From an uncultured Bacteroidota bacterium (lineage in GTDB: Bacteria > Bacteroidota > Bacteroidia > Flavobacteriales_D > Sanyastnellaceae), in the NCBI GenBank assembly GCA_903932685.1, contig CAIZGX010000068.1:1-64000 (forward strand): a DNA stretch of 64,000 nt, read 5' to 3'. The position numbers and the translations under genes were made by a program. Within the stretch, counting starts at the first letter, position 1. Every line of letters begins with the position of its first letter. This document shows, in pieces, positions 46,866 through 57,659 of this stretch. The notes beneath the pieces are model-generated. The model was not told where the DNA came from. It saw only the letters and a list, made by a program, of their open reading frames with translations, and ran no database searches.

Positions 46866-47771
46866 ATGTCAGCAGTAACTGATTTTCTTAGCAACCACTC
46901 AGACTTGGTGGCTGTAGCTACAGCAGCAGCTGTGGTTACATTCCTTGGTTTTGAAGCGGGCTGGAATAGCATTATGGCCCCAGATCGTAATGAGCAGGTA
47001 TTTGAAAACAAAAACAAAGCATACGGTGCCTATAGAATTCGTTCTATGTACGGCAGTGTTCTTGCTATTGCAGTGTTTTCTGGTATTTTCTTGGTATCTG
47101 GTGCGCTAATCACGCCAGTCATTTTAGCCAAAGGTGAAAAGAAGGAGAAAGAGGTGAAGGTGGAAATGAACGCAGAAATGATTGCGCCTCCACCAACGGA
47201 TCCAAACGAGCCACCACCACCACCACCGCCGCCGCCACCGCCACCACCACCACCGCCAACGGTTCGTCAAATCCAATTTACATCGATTGTTATCGAAGAG
47301 AACGTAGAGACTCCTCCACCGTCTCAAGATAAATTGAAAGATGAAAAAATTGCCGACGAAACAACGGAAGGAGAAGACGGACCAATGGGGCCATCAGATG
47401 CAATTGCGGTTTATACTCCAGTCGATACTAAAACCGACAGAGATGCTCCGTTGCAATTCGTTCAGGAGATGCCGGCTTACCCAGGTGGAGAGAAAGCATT
47501 GTATGAGTTTTTGTACAACAACATTGCATACCCTGAGCAAGAAAAGTCTCAGAACATTGAAGGAACCGTTTTCGTAAACTTCGTTGTTGAGAAAGACGGA
47601 ACACCTACGAACTTCACCGTAACACGTGGTGTTGAAGGAGGAAAAGGCTTGGACAGAGAGGCTTTGGGGGCTTGTAAGAAATTAGGCAAGTTCAACCCGG
47701 GAAAACAAAACGGGGTTTCTCAGCGTGTATTCTTGACCATTCCGATTAAATTTACTCTTGCAGATAATTAA
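46866..47771 (+). CDS. tonB: TonB-family energy transducer
   Basis: TM anchor, polyproline tract, TonB C-terminal AYPGGEKALYEFLYNNIAYPEQEKSQNIEGTVFVNFVVEKDG. Confidence 0.92.
   Translation: MSAVTDFLSNHSDLVAVATAAAVVTFLGFEAGWNSIMAPDRNEQVFENKNKAYGAYRIRSMYGSVLAIAVFSGIFLVSGALITPVILAKGEKKEKEVKVEMNAEMIAPPPTDPNEPPPPPPPPPPPPPPPPTVRQIQFTSIVIEENVETPPPSQDKLKDEKIADETTEGEDGPMGPSDAIAVYTPVDTKTDRDAPLQFVQEMPAYPGGEKALYEFLYNNIAYPEQEKSQNIEGTVFVNFVVEKDGTPTNFTVTRGVEGGKGLDREALGACKKLGKFNPGKQNGVSQRVFLTIPIKFTLADN
47211..47258 (+). repeat. CCN trinucleotide repeat encoding 16 consecutive prolines in TonB
   Basis: (CCA/CCG)16 read directly from sequence. Confidence 0.95.
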
Positions 47772-47788
47772 TCGATAAATACTTACTG

Positions 47789-47819
47789 AAAAGGGTTGGC
47801 TTCGGTCAGCCCTTTTTTA
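47789..47819 (+). terminator. Rho-independent terminator after tonB
   Basis: AAAAGGGTTGGC-TTCG-GTCAGCCCTTTTTT, 12-pair stem (two G-T wobbles), UUCG loop, T tract. Confidence 0.88.
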
Positions 47820-47831
47820 TTTTTGAATAGA

Positions 47832-48428
47832 ATGTTACCCTTTCACACAGATAGCGACGAAGCGGGCTTGGATGAAGCCGGAAGAGGCTGCCTTGCAGGC
47901 CCAGTCGTTGCTGCTGCGGTGATACTTCCTGAAGGATTTTCACATCCTTGGTTGAACGATTCAAAGCAAATGAGCAAGAAGCATCGCGATCAACTTCGCG
48001 TTATCATTGAGAAAGAGGCGGTGGCTTGGAACGTGCAGTTTGTTTCACCTCAGGAAATAGATGAGCTGAATATTCTTCGTGCTTCCATAACGGCAATGCA
48101 GCGAGCAACGCTGAACTTGGTAATTAAACCTTCTCATTTGCTTGTTGACGGCAATCGATTTTATGCAATGGAAGGATATTCCTTCACATGCATGATTAAA
48201 GGCGATGCGCGCTTTATGAATATTGCTGCTGCTTCGGTTTTAGCGAAAACACACCGAGATGAATACATGTTGAATCTGCACGAAAAACATCCGCATTATA
48301 AGTGGAATCGAAACATGGGATATCCCACTAAGGCACATCGTGCAGCTATTTCGGAATTCGGCTCGTGTGAGCATCACCGCATGACCTTCGCTCTTTTACC
48401 TAGGCCATTGCAGATAGAAGCGCTTTGA
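47832..48428 (+). CDS. rnhB: ribonuclease HII
   Basis: [19 protein letters not shown]...[15 protein letters not shown]; start reset to 47832 because the ORF-track start (47796) lies inside a terminator hairpin. Confidence 0.93.
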   Translation: MLPFHTDSDEAGLDEAGRGCLAGPVVAAAVILPEGFSHPWLNDSKQMSKKHRDQLRVIIEKEAVAWNVQFVSPQEIDELNILRASITAMQRATLNLVIKPSHLLVDGNRFYAMEGYSFTCMIKGDARFMNIAAASVLAKTHRDEYMLNLHEKHPHYKWNRNMGYPTKAHRAAISEFGSCEHHRMTFALLPRPLQIEAL

Positions 48429-48440
48429 TGCCTATTTTCG
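48408..48440 (+). promoter_or_regulatory. Bacteroidota-type promoter of lptB
   Basis: TTG (48408) - N22 - TATTTTCG (48433-48440), 4 nt before ATG. Confidence 0.4.
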
Positions 48441-48444
48441 CACT

Positions 48445-49179
48445 ATGCAGTTAAGAGCTGAAAACATTCAGAAGATTTATGGAAAGCGCACGGTTGTAAA
48501 AGACGTGTCGTTTCACGTTGAACAAGGCGAGATCGTTGGATTATTGGGCCCGAATGGAGCAGGTAAAACGACGAGCTTCTACATGGTAACGGGACTCATT
48601 CAGCCTAATCATGGAAAAGTTTTGCTCGACGAGATGGAGATTACGGATATGCCCATGTTCAAACGAGCGAAAATGGGGGTCGGATATTTGCCGCAGGAAG
48701 CATCTATATTTCGCTCGTTATCCGTTGAAGACAACATTAAAGCGGTGCTTGAATTAACGGGGCTTTCAAAGAAAGAGCAGGCAGAAAAATTAGATGCGTT
48801 ATTAGAAGAATTTGGTCTAACAGAAAGAAGAAAATACATTGGTCATCACTTGAGCGGAGGCGAAAGAAGACGAACAGAAATTGCGCGTGCATTAGCCACG
48901 GATCCGAAATTTATTTTGTTAGACGAACCCTTTGCAGGGGTTGACCCTATTGCCGTTGAAGACATTCAGCGAATCGTTTGGAAGTTGAAAGAGCGGAACA
49001 TAGGAATTTTAATTACAGACCACAATGTGCAAGAAACGCTAACCATTACGGATCGCGCTTATCTCTTGTACGACGGAAATATTTTGAAGTCGGGAAGTGC
49101 AGAAGAATTGGCTTCCGACGAGCAAGTGCGTCGTGTTTATTTGGGCCAAAACTTTGTCTTAAGAGCCCGAAAAGAATAA
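48445..49179 (+). CDS. lptB: LPS export ABC transporter ATP-binding protein
   Basis: [23 protein letters not shown]...GPNGAGKTT...[15 protein letters not shown]. Confidence 0.93.
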   Translation: MQLRAENIQKIYGKRTVVKDVSFHVEQGEIVGLLGPNGAGKTTSFYMVTGLIQPNHGKVLLDEMEITDMPMFKRAKMGVGYLPQEASIFRSLSVEDNIKAVLELTGLSKKEQAEKLDALLEEFGLTERRKYIGHHLSGGERRRTEIARALATDPKFILLDEPFAGVDPIAVEDIQRIVWKLKERNIGILITDHNVQETLTITDRAYLLYDGNILKSGSAEELASDEQVRRVYLGQNFVLRARKE

Positions 49180-49200
49180 GCCCCCGAGAGTCTCGAGGGC
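49180..49200 (+). terminator. hairpin between convergent lptB and superoxide dismutase genes, probably bidirectional
   Basis: GCCCCCGAGA G TCTCGAGGGC followed by AT-rich sequence. Confidence 0.7.
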
Positions 49201-49226
49201 CTAATTATTTATTTTACTTGGAAGAA

Positions 49227-49826
49227 TTACTTCGCGCTGTTGTAGCGAGCTTCAACCACTTCCCAATTGATAACATTGAAAAATGCTTGAATGTAATCTG
49301 GACGTCTGTTTTGATAGTTCAAGTAATACGCATGTTCCCAAACGTCTAAACCCAAAATTGGAAATCCTGAGCAGCCAACATTTGGCATCAACGGATTGTC
49401 TTGGTTTGGTGTAGAGCAAACTTCTAGTTTTCCATCCTTCACACACAACCAAGCCCAACCTGAACCGAAGCGCGTAGTAGCAGCCTTCACGAACAAATCT
49501 TTGAACGCTTCGAATGACCCGAAAGCCTCGTTAATTGCGGTTTCCATAGTTGGAGTTACCTTTCCACCATTTGGCGAAAGCAATTCCCAAAAAAGATTGT
49601 GATTGTAGAATCCACCACCGTTGTTTCTAACAGCAGGTGTGTCGAAACCTTTCACCATTACTTCTTCAATGGAAAGATTTTCCAAGTCAGTTCCAGCAAT
49701 AGCGTTATTTAAGTTAGTTGTGTATGCTGCGTGGTGCTTGCTGTGATGTATTTCCATTGTGCGAGCATCGATGTTTGGCTCAAGCGCATCGTAGGAATAA
49801 GGTAAATTTGGTAGTTCGAATGACAT
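49227..49826 (-). CDS. Fe/Mn superoxide dismutase
   Basis: [30 protein letters not shown]...[21 protein letters not shown]. Confidence 0.96.
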   Translation of the reverse strand: MSFELPNLPYSYDALEPNIDARTMEIHHSKHHAAYTTNLNNAIAGTDLENLSIEEVMVKGFDTPAVRNNGGGFYNHNLFWELLSPNGGKVTPTMETAINEAFGSFEAFKDLFVKAATTRFGSGWAWLCVKDGKLEVCSTPNQDNPLMPNVGCSGFPILGLDVWEHAYYLNYQNRRPDYIQAFFNVINWEVVEARYNSAK

Positions 49827-49839
49827 AGTTATTTTTTTG

Positions 49840-49868
49840 CGAAATTAACTCAAAATAAACGCCACAAA
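49840..49868 (-). promoter_or_regulatory. promoter of the superoxide dismutase gene
   Basis: reverse strand TTTG - N17 - TAATTTCG upstream of the start at 49826. Confidence 0.5.
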
Positions 49869-49907
49869 AAAATTCTTGTCAATTCGTTAATATGCTTGAT
49901 GCGCGCT

Positions 49908-49915
49908 TATCTTTG
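49908..49915 (+). promoter_or_regulatory. -7-like element of the mreB operon
   Basis: TATCTTTG, 49 nt before mreB ATG. Confidence 0.4.
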
Positions 49916-49964
49916 TGACTCTATCGAAGCGTTTTCAATTAACCTATTTTAAAGAAGGAAAAAC

Positions 49965-50990
49965 ATGGGACTGTTTAGTTTCCTAACACAAGAAATTGCC
50001 ATTGACTTAGGCACGGCAAACACAATCATTATCATGAACGATAAGGTTGTTGTAGATGAACCATCTATCATTGCTCGCGACCGAGTTTCTGGTAGAACCG
50101 TTGCTGTTGGTCGATTAGCGCAACAGATGCATGGTAAAACGCACGAGAATATTAAGACAATTCGCCCGTTGAAAGACGGTGTAATTGCTGATTTCCACGC
50201 TGCCGAAGATATGATTAAGGGGTTAATCAAAATGATTAACAAGGGCGGGAAAATGTTTCAACCATCATTGAGAATGGTCATTTGTATTCCTTCTGGAATT
50301 ACTGAAGTTGAAAAACGTGCGGTTAAAGATTCTGCTGAACACGCAGGTGCGAAAGAAGTTTATTTGATTCACGAGCCAATGGCTGCTGCAATTGGTATTG
50401 GTGTTGACGTGGAAGAGCCGATGGGAAATATGATCATTGACATTGGAGGTGGAACATCTGAAATTGCAGTTATTGCTTTGGGCGGAATTGTAACAGACAA
50501 AAATATTCGTGTAGCTGGAGATGAACTAACACAAGACATTGAAGATTACATGCGTCGTCATCATAACATTTTAATTGGTGAGCGAACAGCAGAACAAATT
50601 AAAATTGAGGTTGGTGCTGCAATAGATGACTTAGAGGTTGCGCCTGCTGATTACAGCGTTCGAGGACGTGACTTAGTGACGGGTATTCCAAAAGAAATCA
50701 TGGTTTCCTACAAAGAGATTGCCCATGCTTTGAACAAATCAATTTCTAAAATTGAAGAAGCAATCATGAGTTGTTTGGAAAACACTCCTCCAGAATTGTC
50801 AGCCGATATTTTTAAGACAGGTATTTATTTGGCGGGTGGTGGAGCATTGCTTCGCGGATTAGATGTACGTATCAACCGTAAAACGAAATTGCCTGTTCAT
50901 GTTGCAGATGACCCGTTGCGCGCAGTAGCGAGAGGAACAGGAATTGCGTTGAAAAACATCAATCGCTTCCAATTCTTAATGCGCGAGTAA
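49965..50990 (+). CDS. mreB: rod shape-determining protein MreB
   Basis: IDLGTANTIIIM...DIGGGTSEIAVIALGGIV...LAGGGALLRGLD. Confidence 0.96.
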   Translation: MGLFSFLTQEIAIDLGTANTIIIMNDKVVVDEPSIIARDRVSGRTVAVGRLAQQMHGKTHENIKTIRPLKDGVIADFHAAEDMIKGLIKMINKGGKMFQPSLRMVICIPSGITEVEKRAVKDSAEHAGAKEVYLIHEPMAAAIGIGVDVEEPMGNMIIDIGGGTSEIAVIALGGIVTDKNIRVAGDELTQDIEDYMRRHHNILIGERTAEQIKIEVGAAIDDLEVAPADYSVRGRDLVTGIPKEIMVSYKEIAHALNKSISKIEEAIMSCLENTPPELSADIFKTGIYLAGGGALLRGLDVRINRKTKLPVHVADDPLRAVARGTGIALKNINRFQFLMRE

Positions 50991-51010
50991 TTCGTTAACA
51001 CGAAAGCAGA

Positions 51011-51850
51011 ATGGGTAATCTTTTAGCATTGTTGCAGCGATTTCACGTGCTTTTGTTGTTTTTAGTGCTTCAGGTTTTTTCTATGATTGTTTTGTTTTCC
51101 GAAAACAATTTTCACAGAAAAGAATTCATTCGTCACAGCTCTGACTTCGCCGGATACATCTACGAAAAACGCGATGAGTTCACGAGTTATTTGAGGCTTG
51201 CAGAAATTAATGATCAATTGGCTATTGAGAACGCAGCCCTCCGAAGCCTTCTTCCAGAAAATTACATTACTTCAGACACCGCAACGTTTAAGGCTCAGGG
51301 CGTTCGTCAGCATTACACCTATACACCCGCGAAGGTTGTTAACGCTACTGTAAGCAGAAAGAGAAACTACTTAACCTTGAACAAGGGATACGCTGAGGGT
51401 ATTGGCATTGAAATGGGCGTCATTGCAAACGGAAGTATTGTTGGGATCGTAAGTAGTGTAAGTGAAAACTATTCGATAGTTATGCCTGTTCTGCACACGA
51501 AATTTCAAGGTTCGGTTAAGATGAAAGGAACAGGAGAGTTTGGAATTTTGGAATGGCCCGGAGGGGATCCACTTTTTGCGTTTGTAAAAGAAATTCCAAA
51601 ACACGTTTATGTAAATGTTGGTGACACCGTAGTGACGACCGGCTTTTCAAGCCATTTTCCGGAAGGAATGTTAATTGGAAGTGTTGAAGCTCTTGAAGAC
51701 AAGCCCGAAGAAAATTTCCATCGAATTAAAGTGAAATTGGCAACTGATTACCGCAAGGTGGCGTGGGTGCAGGTGGTTAAGAATCTTCAGAAGATGGAGA
51801 TTGACTCTCTTCAACAACAACAAATTATTGCAGACGGAGGAGCAGAATGA
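51011..51850 (+). CDS. mreC: rod shape-determining protein MreC
   Basis: N-terminal TM/coiled-coil; NKGYAEGIGIEMGVIANGSIVGIVSSVSENYSIVMPVLH; position after mreB. Confidence 0.92.
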   Translation: MGNLLALLQRFHVLLLFLVLQVFSMIVLFSENNFHRKEFIRHSSDFAGYIYEKRDEFTSYLRLAEINDQLAIENAALRSLLPENYITSDTATFKAQGVRQHYTYTPAKVVNATVSRKRNYLTLNKGYAEGIGIEMGVIANGSIVGIVSSVSENYSIVMPVLHTKFQGSVKMKGTGEFGILEWPGGDPLFAFVKEIPKHVYVNVGDTVVTTGFSSHFPEGMLIGSVEALEDKPEENFHRIKVKLATDYRKVAWVQVVKNLQKMEIDSLQQQQIIADGGAE

Positions 51851-52353
51851 TGAACTATTTGCGCATATTTTTATTCGTAATCGTGCAAGCCTTGGTGGTT
51901 AGTCGAATTCAACTGTTCGACGGCCTGGTTCTTCCGTTTATATACATATTTAGTTTGTTAATGTTTCCATTCGACACACCGCGTTGGCTGTTGTTGTTGA
52001 TAGGATTTTTTACTGGAATACTGATGGATTTATTCACGGGACCTCCAGGACTTCACACGTCTGCTTGCTTACTCCTAGCATTCTTGCAGCCCTTGGTGCA
52101 AAACATGTTGGCGCCCCGAGAAGGGTACGATTCGAACTTGAAACCAACCATACATAAGATGGGATTGGCGTGGTATACGACCTATGCAGGAATTCTAACA
52201 CTGGTGCATCACTCATGGCTTATCTTTTTTGAATTTTTACGTTGGGACAAATTCTTCTTTCAGTTGTTTCATATTTTGTTAAGTTCTATTGCAACTTTAT
52301 TGCTTATGATTTTGGCGCAACTCTTAATTTCGCCAGATAAGAAAAGCAGCTAA
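51847..52353 (+). CDS. mreD: rod shape-determining protein MreD
   Basis: 168 aa polytopic protein between mreC and PBP2; FTGILMDLFTGPPGLHT. Confidence 0.8.
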   Translation: MMNYLRIFLFVIVQALVVSRIQLFDGLVLPFIYIFSLLMFPFDTPRWLLLLIGFFTGILMDLFTGPPGLHTSACLLLAFLQPLVQNMLAPREGYDSNLKPTIHKMGLAWYTTYAGILTLVHHSWLIFFEFLRWDKFFFQLFHILLSSIATLLLMILAQLLISPDKKSS

Positions 52354-52358
52354 TTACT

Positions 52359-54167
52359 TTGAACAACGACAATCGCCGGTATACCTTCTTGTTTATTGTT
52401 GGAACCATCTGTGTCATTTACATAGTGCGTCTTTTTGCGCTCCAGGTTGCCACAAGCGAATGGAAGAATAAAGGGTCGCGATTAACGGAGAGAGAAGTTG
52501 TTGTTTACCCTTCACGAGGAAATATCTTCGACCGTAACGGAAAAGTTTTGGTAACGAATCAAACCGTTTACGATCTAATGGTTTTGCCGAAAGAAGTTTT
52601 GCCTTTCGACACACTTGAATTCTGTAAATTGGTGAATCTGCCTTACGAGGAGCTGAAGGAAATATTAAAAAAGTCAACCACCTATCCGAACGTTAAGTAC
52701 AAACCCTCTCCGGTTATTAAACAAATGCTTCCAGAGGAGTATGCACTTTTCGCAGAGCGGCTTTATAAATTCCCTGGCTTTTTTGTTCAAGCGAGAACAT
52801 TGCGTACTTATCCGGAAAGCCTAGGAGCGCTTTTATTGGGCGATGTCGGGGAGGTGAATAAAGAAATTTTGGAGAAGCATCCAGATTATCGCAAAGGTGA
52901 TTACATAGGATTGAACGGAATAGAAAAGTCTTACGAGAAAGAACTTCGAGGGAAACGCGGAATTAAATATGTTTATCGCGATAATCTCGGCGTTGAGCAC
53001 AGCGTTGCGAACGGGCAACTCGATAGTGCCGCGCAAGAGGGAGTGGATTTGTATGCGACCATAGATGCAGAGTTGCAGAAATATGGTGAGCAGTTAATGC
53101 AGAACAAGCGAGGTTGCATTGTGGCCATTGAACCTTCAACAGGAGAAATTTTAGCGCTAGTTTCGGCTCCAACCTTTGACCCTAATTTGCTGGTTGGAAG
53201 AGCTCGCGGACAAAACTTTTCAGCTTTAGCCAGGGACCCGTTGAAGCCGCTTTTCAATCGCGCCACACAAGCACAGTATAGACCGGGATCCATTTTCAAA
53301 TTGGCGCAATCGCTAACGGCGTTGCAGCTCGGATCAATAACAAAGGACACGCGCATTGCTTGTAATAGAGGCCTTATTGGTTGTCACGGCGCGCACAGCA
53401 TGGACGATTTGGAAATGGCTATTGTTCATTCCTGCAATCCCTATTTTAGAGGTGTCTTGCAACGTGTGGTTGAAGCGAATAGAGATCCTAACAATCGCGC
53501 GAAAGACGCAGCTATAGGCCTTTCAATCTGGAACGAACAAATTCGAAAGCTTGGCTTCGGATCCAATCTAGGGAGTGATCTTCCGGGAATGAAAAAAGGA
53601 AATGTTCCAAGTGCAGAATATTACAACAAGAAATACGGTGTAGAGGCTTGGAATTTCTCAACGATTTATTCCATTGCAATTGGGGAAGGAGAGATGTTGA
53701 TTAACCCTGTGCAAATGTGCAATCTCGTGTGCATCATTGCAAATAGGGGCTTCTATGTTCCCCCGCATACCGTAAGGCAAATTGGAAGAGGCGGATCTGC
53801 GCGTTCGGAATATGTGACGAGAGTGGATGTTGGAGTAAAACCAGAATATTTTGAAACCGTAGTGAACGCAATGGAGAAAGTAGTTGGACCCGGCGGAACG
53901 GCCAATAGCATTAAGCTTTCTGATATTGTTATTTGTGGAAAAACAGGAACCGTTCAAAACGAACCGCGCGAAGACCACAGTGTGTTCGTTTGCTTCGCTC
54001 CGAAAGAGAATCCGAAAATTGCATTGGCAGTTTATGTGGAATATGCAGGATTTGGAGGAACATGGGCCGCTCCTATTTCAAGTTTAATGATTGAAAAGTA
54101 TTTGAAGGGAGGAACCACGAACAAGGGACGAGAAGAATTAATCATGAACGCGAAAATTTTGAACTAA
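52359..54167 (+). CDS. mrdA: penicillin-binding protein 2 (peptidoglycan transpeptidase), TTG start
   Basis: SRGNIFDRNGKVLVTN; YRPGSIFKLAQS (SxxK); KTGT; 602 aa. Confidence 0.94.
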   Translation: MNNDNRRYTFLFIVGTICVIYIVRLFALQVATSEWKNKGSRLTEREVVVYPSRGNIFDRNGKVLVTNQTVYDLMVLPKEVLPFDTLEFCKLVNLPYEELKEILKKSTTYPNVKYKPSPVIKQMLPEEYALFAERLYKFPGFFVQARTLRTYPESLGALLLGDVGEVNKEILEKHPDYRKGDYIGLNGIEKSYEKELRGKRGIKYVYRDNLGVEHSVANGQLDSAAQEGVDLYATIDAELQKYGEQLMQNKRGCIVAIEPSTGEILALVSAPTFDPNLLVGRARGQNFSALARDPLKPLFNRATQAQYRPGSIFKLAQSLTALQLGSITKDTRIACNRGLIGCHGAHSMDDLEMAIVHSCNPYFRGVLQRVVEANRDPNNRAKDAAIGLSIWNEQIRKLGFGSNLGSDLPGMKKGNVPSAEYYNKKYGVEAWNFSTIYSIAIGEGEMLINPVQMCNLVCIIANRGFYVPPHTVRQIGRGGSARSEYVTRVDVGVKPEYFETVVNAMEKVVGPGGTANSIKLSDIVICGKTGTVQNEPREDHSVFVCFAPKENPKIALAVYVEYAGFGGTWAAPISSLMIEKYLKGGTTNKGREELIMNAKILN

Positions 54168-55489
54168 TGGCAGCGTCAGGCAAGCAGAACTTACAACTCG
54201 ACTGGGGCACTATTGCGCTCTACGGGACGTTGGTTTTGTTCGGATGGCTTTCTATTTATAGCGCGGCGTTCAATCCGCTACTGCCAAGTCCGTTTACGTT
54301 TTCCGAAGAGTACGGAAAACAGTTGGTGTGGATAGGGGCTTGTGTCTTTTTAATTGTAGTTATCCTTTATTTAGATGCAGAGGTATTCAATAAACTAGCG
54401 GTATACATATACTTCTTTTTTGTGCTTTTGCTCATGCTCGTATTGGTTATTGGAAAAGAAGTAAATGGCGCGAAGGCGTGGTTTGGTATTGGTGATTTTG
54501 GAATTCAGCCGAGTGAGTTTTCTAAGATTGGCGTCGGATTATTTCTCTCCAAATTTATTTCCAGCTCAGGAATGCAATTGAAAAACTTGCGAACGCGTAT
54601 TCAAGCTTTCGCAATCATTGGTTTGCCGGCATTTTTGATTTTACTTCAGCCCGATGTGGGATCATTGTTGACTTTCCTTGCATTCATCTTGGTCATGTAT
54701 CGTGAAGGAATGTCGGGCAACGTCCTCATCGCTGGATTTGCCAGTGTGGTCATAGGAACGTTAAGTATTGTAATAGGTGCGGGAAGAACGACGTATCCTT
54801 ATTTTGGAGAATTGAGTTCCATTTGGACGTTTATCATTTCCCTCTTCGGGTTATCAATTCTTGCTTTGATTTTCGTTCGAAATTTTGTTGTCCCACGATC
54901 AAGAAGGATGCTTTATTCTGTGGTTGTCATTTCTATGGTGCTAGCATCGAGTCTTGCGTTTTCAATAAATTACATCGTAGACAACGTGCTTGAAAAGCAC
55001 CACAAAGAGCGGATTTATGTGATGCTTTCACTGCCAGTTGAACGTCAAGACGCAACCTACAATTCCGAGATGGCGAAAATTACCGTGGGTTCCGGGGGGT
55101 TTATTGGAAGAGGGTTTCACCAAGGCCCAATGACCCAGAATAATTACGTGCCTGAGCAATGGACCGACTTTATTTTTAGTGCAGTTGCAGAAGAGTGGGG
55201 ATTCCTTGGAAGTGTAACTGTAATTCTAATGTTCTTCACCCTTATATACCGATTGGTGTTATTGGCAGAACGGCAACGTTCTCAGTTTTCAAGGGTTTAC
55301 GGCTATTGCGTAGCAGCGATCATATTCATGCACCTACTCATTAATATTGGAATGGTGCTCGGGTTAGCGCCCATTATTGGCATTCCTTTACCCTTCTTTA
55401 GCTACGGCGGATCTTCGCTTATGGCGTTTACCATTCTGTTGTTTATTATGATTCGCCTTGATGCGGAGCGATTGAGTGTATTTAGATAA
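54167..55489 (+). CDS. rodA: rod shape-determining protein RodA (SEDS glycosyltransferase)
   Basis: LLQPDVGSLLTFLAF; PFFSYGGSSLMAF; directly follows PBP2. Confidence 0.94.
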   Translation: MAASGKQNLQLDWGTIALYGTLVLFGWLSIYSAAFNPLLPSPFTFSEEYGKQLVWIGACVFLIVVILYLDAEVFNKLAVYIYFFFVLLLMLVLVIGKEVNGAKAWFGIGDFGIQPSEFSKIGVGLFLSKFISSSGMQLKNLRTRIQAFAIIGLPAFLILLQPDVGSLLTFLAFILVMYREGMSGNVLIAGFASVVIGTLSIVIGAGRTTYPYFGELSSIWTFIISLFGLSILALIFVRNFVVPRSRRMLYSVVVISMVLASSLAFSINYIVDNVLEKHHKERIYVMLSLPVERQDATYNSEMAKITVGSGGFIGRGFHQGPMTQNNYVPEQWTDFIFSAVAEEWGFLGSVTVILMFFTLIYRLVLLAERQRSQFSRVYGYCVAAIIFMHLLINIGMVLGLAPIIGIPLPFFSYGGSSLMAFTILLFIMIRLDAERLSVFR

Positions 55490-55504
55490 CCATATTTTTG
55501 AGAC

Positions 55505-55526
55505 ACCCCCTTTTCCAAATGGGGGT
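55505..55526 (+). terminator. possible terminator hairpin after rodA
   Basis: ACCCCC TTTTCCAAAT GGGGGT, followed by TTTC. Confidence 0.45.
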
Positions 55527-55591
55527 TTCATGAAATAAATAACGCAGTTGATGTACCTATATATGCTGTTTGTGCATAAATTAGCAGCCTC

Positions 55592-57586
55592 ATGACTCAA
55601 GAAGAAGAACTTAAATATTTACGCGAGCGGGTTGTCGAATTGGAGCGGTCTGAGCATACGGTCGCCAATAGCGCTGAAGAACTTATTTTCAATCGCGAGG
55701 CAAAGTTCAAGGGCATTATAGACAATTTTCATTTGGGTCTGTTAGAGGTATCGCCAGAGGGAAAAATCTTGCGAGCAAATGATTCATTTTGCGAAATGAG
55801 CGGATTCAGTTGTGAAGAATTAGAAGGTAAGGATGGCGGAGATATTTTGCTAGACAGCGAAGAGAAGGAGCGAATGAAAGTGCGCAACGCATCACGAATT
55901 GTTGGTGAAGAAGATGTTTATGAGTTGCGAGTTTTAAATAAGAACAAAGAAAACAGATATTGGTTGGTTAGCGCAGCCCCTCTGCTGGGAGATGATGGAA
56001 AGGTGTATGGATCAATTGGCATTCATTGGGATATTACCGAGATGAAGCAGTTGGAATTTGAGTTGAAGGGAGCGAGGCACAAAGCAGAAGAATCGTCGAA
56101 AGCTAAAGCCATGTTCTTAGCGAATATGAGTCATGAAATTCGCACCCCTCTGAATGGAATTGTTGGAATGGCAGAGCAGCTGGCTCAATCTCAATTGGAT
56201 GCCGACCAGCGCTATTTTGTAGACATCATGTGTTCGGCATCTTCCACGTTATTATCGATAATAAATGATGTTTTAGATATTTCAAAAATTGAATCAGGGA
56301 AATTAAGTATTGAAACTACCCCGTTTAATTTGAACGAAACTATTCGAAGAACACTTAGCATTTTTGGAGAGAAGGCCAAGCAAACCAATGTATCGTTGGA
56401 TATAGAACTAATGGACGACCGGGGAATTGTGCATTTGGGAGATCCACACCGCTTGAGTCAAGTGCTTTTCAACATTGTAGGAAATGCAATGAAGTTCACG
56501 CAAGCCGGATATGTGCGGGTGACCTCACATCTCGCTCGGGGTGAAAACGATATATGCTTCGTTTCGTTTTCAATTGAAGACACCGGTGTTGGAATGGATT
56601 TGGCTTATTTGACAAAAGTGTTTGAAGCGTTTACCCAAGAAGATGCGAGCATTACTCGGAAGTTTGGAGGAAGCGGTTTAGGCTTGAGTATTGCGCGAAG
56701 CATTGTGCACATTATGGGCGGCACCATTGAAATTGAAAGCGAAAAAGGAAAAGGTACACGGGTGAACATTCGTATTCCCATGAGGATATCGAATGAAAAA
56801 ACAAAACAGGAGATAGTAGAAATGACCGATTTACAAAAGTCGCTTAAGGGGCTGCGCATATTGGCTGTTGAAGACAATGAGCTCAATCGCATGGTTCTTC
56901 AAGTGATTTTGAAAAAGTGTGAAGTTGTTGTAACCATTGCGCAGAATGGTCAAGAGGCTATTAATCTTATTCAAGACCAAGACTTTGATTTGGTGTTAAT
57001 GGACGTTCAGATGCCCATTGTTGATGGGCTAGAGGCCACGAAGTATATCCGAGAAGAGTTGAAACTGACCATTCCTATTATTGGATTAAGCGCAAATGCT
57101 ATGCGTGAGGAGGTTGAAATTTGCAAGCAGGCCGGAATGAATGATTATTTGGTGAAACCTTATTCAGAAAGAGCCCTGGTTGAAGTGATGAAGAGGTGGA
57201 ACACTGATGAGAAAACAGCGGCTCCGCTGCAAGTAGAATTTACTAGTGAAAAAGAATTGGATCTTTCCATGCTCAAGCAATACGTGGGCAAAGACATTCA
57301 TGTGTTGAAAGATGTCGTTAGCGGATATTTAACGCATCTTCCACCACAATTGGACCGATTGGAATTGGCCTTGGTTGGTGCGGATATTTTAGCTCTTCGC
57401 CATGAGCTTCATCAATTAAAGGCGAGCATGGAAATAATAGGCGTTCGTCCAGACGGACTGTCCTTTGCAGGAATTTCAAATGAATTGAAAAAAGATGGGT
57501 TATCTGACCTTGCAAAAAGTGCCATTAACTCTGTAATTACAAAAGGAAAGGACGCAATTATTAGTCTTCGCAAGGCCGTAGAATAA
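55592..57586 (+). CDS. PAS-containing hybrid histidine kinase with REC and C-terminal Hpt-like domain
   Basis: PAS region; MFLANMSHEIRTPLNG (H box); HATPase GSGLGLSIARSIV; REC AVEDNELNRMVL...LVLMDVQMPIVDG; Hpt-like LRHELHQLKASMEIIG. Confidence 0.9.
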   Translation: MTQEEELKYLRERVVELERSEHTVANSAEELIFNREAKFKGIIDNFHLGLLEVSPEGKILRANDSFCEMSGFSCEELEGKDGGDILLDSEEKERMKVRNASRIVGEEDVYELRVLNKNKENRYWLVSAAPLLGDDGKVYGSIGIHWDITEMKQLEFELKGARHKAEESSKAKAMFLANMSHEIRTPLNGIVGMAEQLAQSQLDADQRYFVDIMCSASSTLLSIINDVLDISKIESGKLSIETTPFNLNETIRRTLSIFGEKAKQTNVSLDIELMDDRGIVHLGDPHRLSQVLFNIVGNAMKFTQAGYVRVTSHLARGENDICFVSFSIEDTGVGMDLAYLTKVFEAFTQEDASITRKFGGSGLGLSIARSIVHIMGGTIEIESEKGKGTRVNIRIPMRISNEKTKQEIVEMTDLQKSLKGLRILAVEDNELNRMVLQVILKKCEVVVTIAQNGQEAINLIQDQDFDLVLMDVQMPIVDGLEATKYIREELKLTIPIIGLSANAMREEVEICKQAGMNDYLVKPYSERALVEVMKRWNTDEKTAAPLQVEFTSEKELDLSMLKQYVGKDIHVLKDVVSGYLTHLPPQLDRLELALVGADILALRHELHQLKASMEIIGVRPDGLSFAGISNELKKDGLSDLAKSAINSVITKGKDAIISLRKAVE

Positions 57587-57659
57587 ACGTATGATTTTAA
57601 GCTGAAACAGGCGGAGGTCAAGAATTATAGTTTAATCTTGCGTCGTAAATCCAACCCAA

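Noticed and set aside
47124-47327. Trp/Arg-rich minus-strand ORF opposite tonB
   Set aside because: Antisense translation of the CCN proline repeat
48978-49349. 123-aa plus ORF running from lptB into the superoxide dismutase gene
   Set aside because: Out of frame with lptB and crosses a terminator hairpin and a convergent gene; not credible
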